From Pseudomonas sp. GCEP-101 (lineage in GTDB: Bacteria; Pseudomonadota; Gammaproteobacteria; Pseudomonadales; Pseudomonadaceae), in assembly GCF_025133575.1 (NCBI RefSeq), contig NZ_CP104011.1, forward strand, positions 3,542,965 through 3,606,964: a DNA stretch of 64,000 bases. Reading direction: 5' to 3'. The position numbers were made by a program, and so were the translations under genes. The notes under the pieces were generated by a model. The model searched no databases, was not told the DNA's origin, and saw nothing but the letters and a program-made list of their open reading frames with translations. Below, one piece after another: positions 63,533-64,000 of this stretch (within the stretch, counting starts at the first letter, position 1; each line of letters starts with the position of its first letter).

Positions 63533-64000
63533 TCAGCCGAACAACCAGCGCAGGATCACCACCAGCAGCGCCACCGCGAGGATCGGCCGGCCGATGCGGT
63601 AGGCCTTGGGATAGGCACGTTTGAACACCTTCACCTTGCTGCCGATGGCATTGCCGAAGCGGATCAACACCGAATAGGCCTGGTTGATCCCGCCCACGCG
63701 CTCGCCTTCGACGTTCTGCGGCGCGGTGGCACGCCCGAGGAAGGCGCTGACGCGGCGGTTGATGCGGGTCAGCAGCGGCGACTTGAGCGGGCGTTCGATG
63801 TCGCAGAAGAGAATCAGGCGCGACTCGTCCGTCTCGTTCTTCACCCAGTGGACGAAGGTCTCGTCGAACATCACGTCCTCGCCATCGCGCCAGGCGTAGG
63901 GCTGGCCGTCGACGAAGATGCGGCATTCGTCGGAGTTCGGCGTCGCCAGGCCCAGGTGATAGCGCAGCGAGCCGCCGTAGGGGTCGCGGTGCTTGTTCAG
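63533..64000 (-). CDS. lpxO: LpxO-like lipid A / aspartyl-asparaginyl beta-hydroxylase (partial)
   Basis: Exactly 156 codons of the C-terminal part lie in the window; the start is beyond the right edge. The readable part begins LNKHRDPYGGSLRYHLGL, with the metal-binding His and Asp (HxD) of the Fe(II)/2-oxoglutarate hydroxylase family. A second His follows in FDETFVHWVKNETDESRLILFCDIERP. A C-terminal hydrophobic helix (PILAVALLVVILRWLF) anchors it to the membrane. LpxO 2-hydroxylates secondary acyl chains of lipid A. From memory, PAO1 has lpxO2 right after mazG, which fits. Confidence 0.85.
   Translation of the reverse strand: MNKHRDPYGGSLRYHLGLATPNSDECRIFVDGQPYAWRDGEDVMFDETFVHWVKNETDESRLILFCDIERPLKSPLLTRINRRVSAFLGRATAPQNVEGERVGGINQAYSVLIRFGNAIGSKVKVFKRAYPKAYRIGRPILAVALLVVILRWLFG

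Overview
The window is chromosomal DNA of a Pseudomonas species in or near the P. aeruginosa lineage. The backbone is GC-rich and densely coded. It carries typical pseudomonad genes (gacS, relA, mazG, dinB, recQ, plpD, hldD, lapD/lapG, mnmC, the N-acetylglutaminylglutamine amide genes, lpxO) and the palindromic intergenic repeats common in environmental pseudomonads. From memory, the gene order matches blocks of the PAO1 map (ngg/asnB, pap, recQ to hldD, csaA to the glycolipid genes, mprF to lpxO2) joined in a different order. The species is not determined.

Layout. 1-6640: ngg (cut by the left edge), asnB-like amidotransferase, a MarR regulator, a TauE/SafE permease and mnmC. 6887-12781: polyphosphate:AMP phosphotransferase, the LapD/LapG c-di-GMP-controlled periplasmic proteolysis pair, a DUF454 membrane protein and a YecA/UPF0149 protein. 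12991-21031: recQ, a diguanylate cyclase, a DUF2804 protein, a SlyA/MarR regulator with a SlyA-like operator, and a FimV-like LysM/TPR protein closed by a strong terminator.

21100-34400 is an accessory island of lower and uneven GC. It is bordered on the left by a decayed IS5-type transposase remnant and on both sides by partial copies of a dispersed intergenic repeat. Its core is one 7.8-kb gene for a hybrid NRPS/PKS protein with the unusual order TE-A-PCP-KS-AT-TE-KR-ACP. A perfect FNR/ANR box lies upstream. Next come a SET-domain protein, a SyrP/TauD-like dioxygenase that looks chimeric and C-terminally truncated, a LolA-like protein missing its start, an outer-membrane barrel protein and an SGNH hydrolase. 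A deletion appears to have joined the dioxygenase to the LolA-like gene, probably with loss of an exporter. This cluster is the best candidate for an undescribed system.

34428-44985: PlpD patatin autotransporter, a SelW-like protein, hldD, an EamA transporter, CsaA, an AraC regulator, a phosphate-starvation lipid-remodelling pair (PlcP-like phosphoesterase plus Agt-like glycosyltransferase) behind a triple PHO-box-like repeat, a small hypothetical protein, a FemAB/GNAT-like protein and cytochrome b561. 45128-64000: virJ/acvB and mprF (aminoacyl-phosphatidylglycerol hydrolysis and synthesis), three tandem initiator tRNA-fMet genes each with its own promoter and terminator, dinB, a Zn-ribbon-like protein and a META lipoprotein, ldhA, gacS, a PirR/PirS-like two-component pair without the expected receptor gene, cysM, rlmD, relA, mazG, and an lpxO-like hydroxylase cut by the right edge.

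Five stretches over 450 bp lack genes (8393-8895, 16437-16922, 21032-22050, 33950-34427, 38105-38619). They hold REP-type palindromes, a dispersed repeat, a transposase remnant and regulatory DNA. All gene-order comparisons with PAO1 are recalled, not computed.
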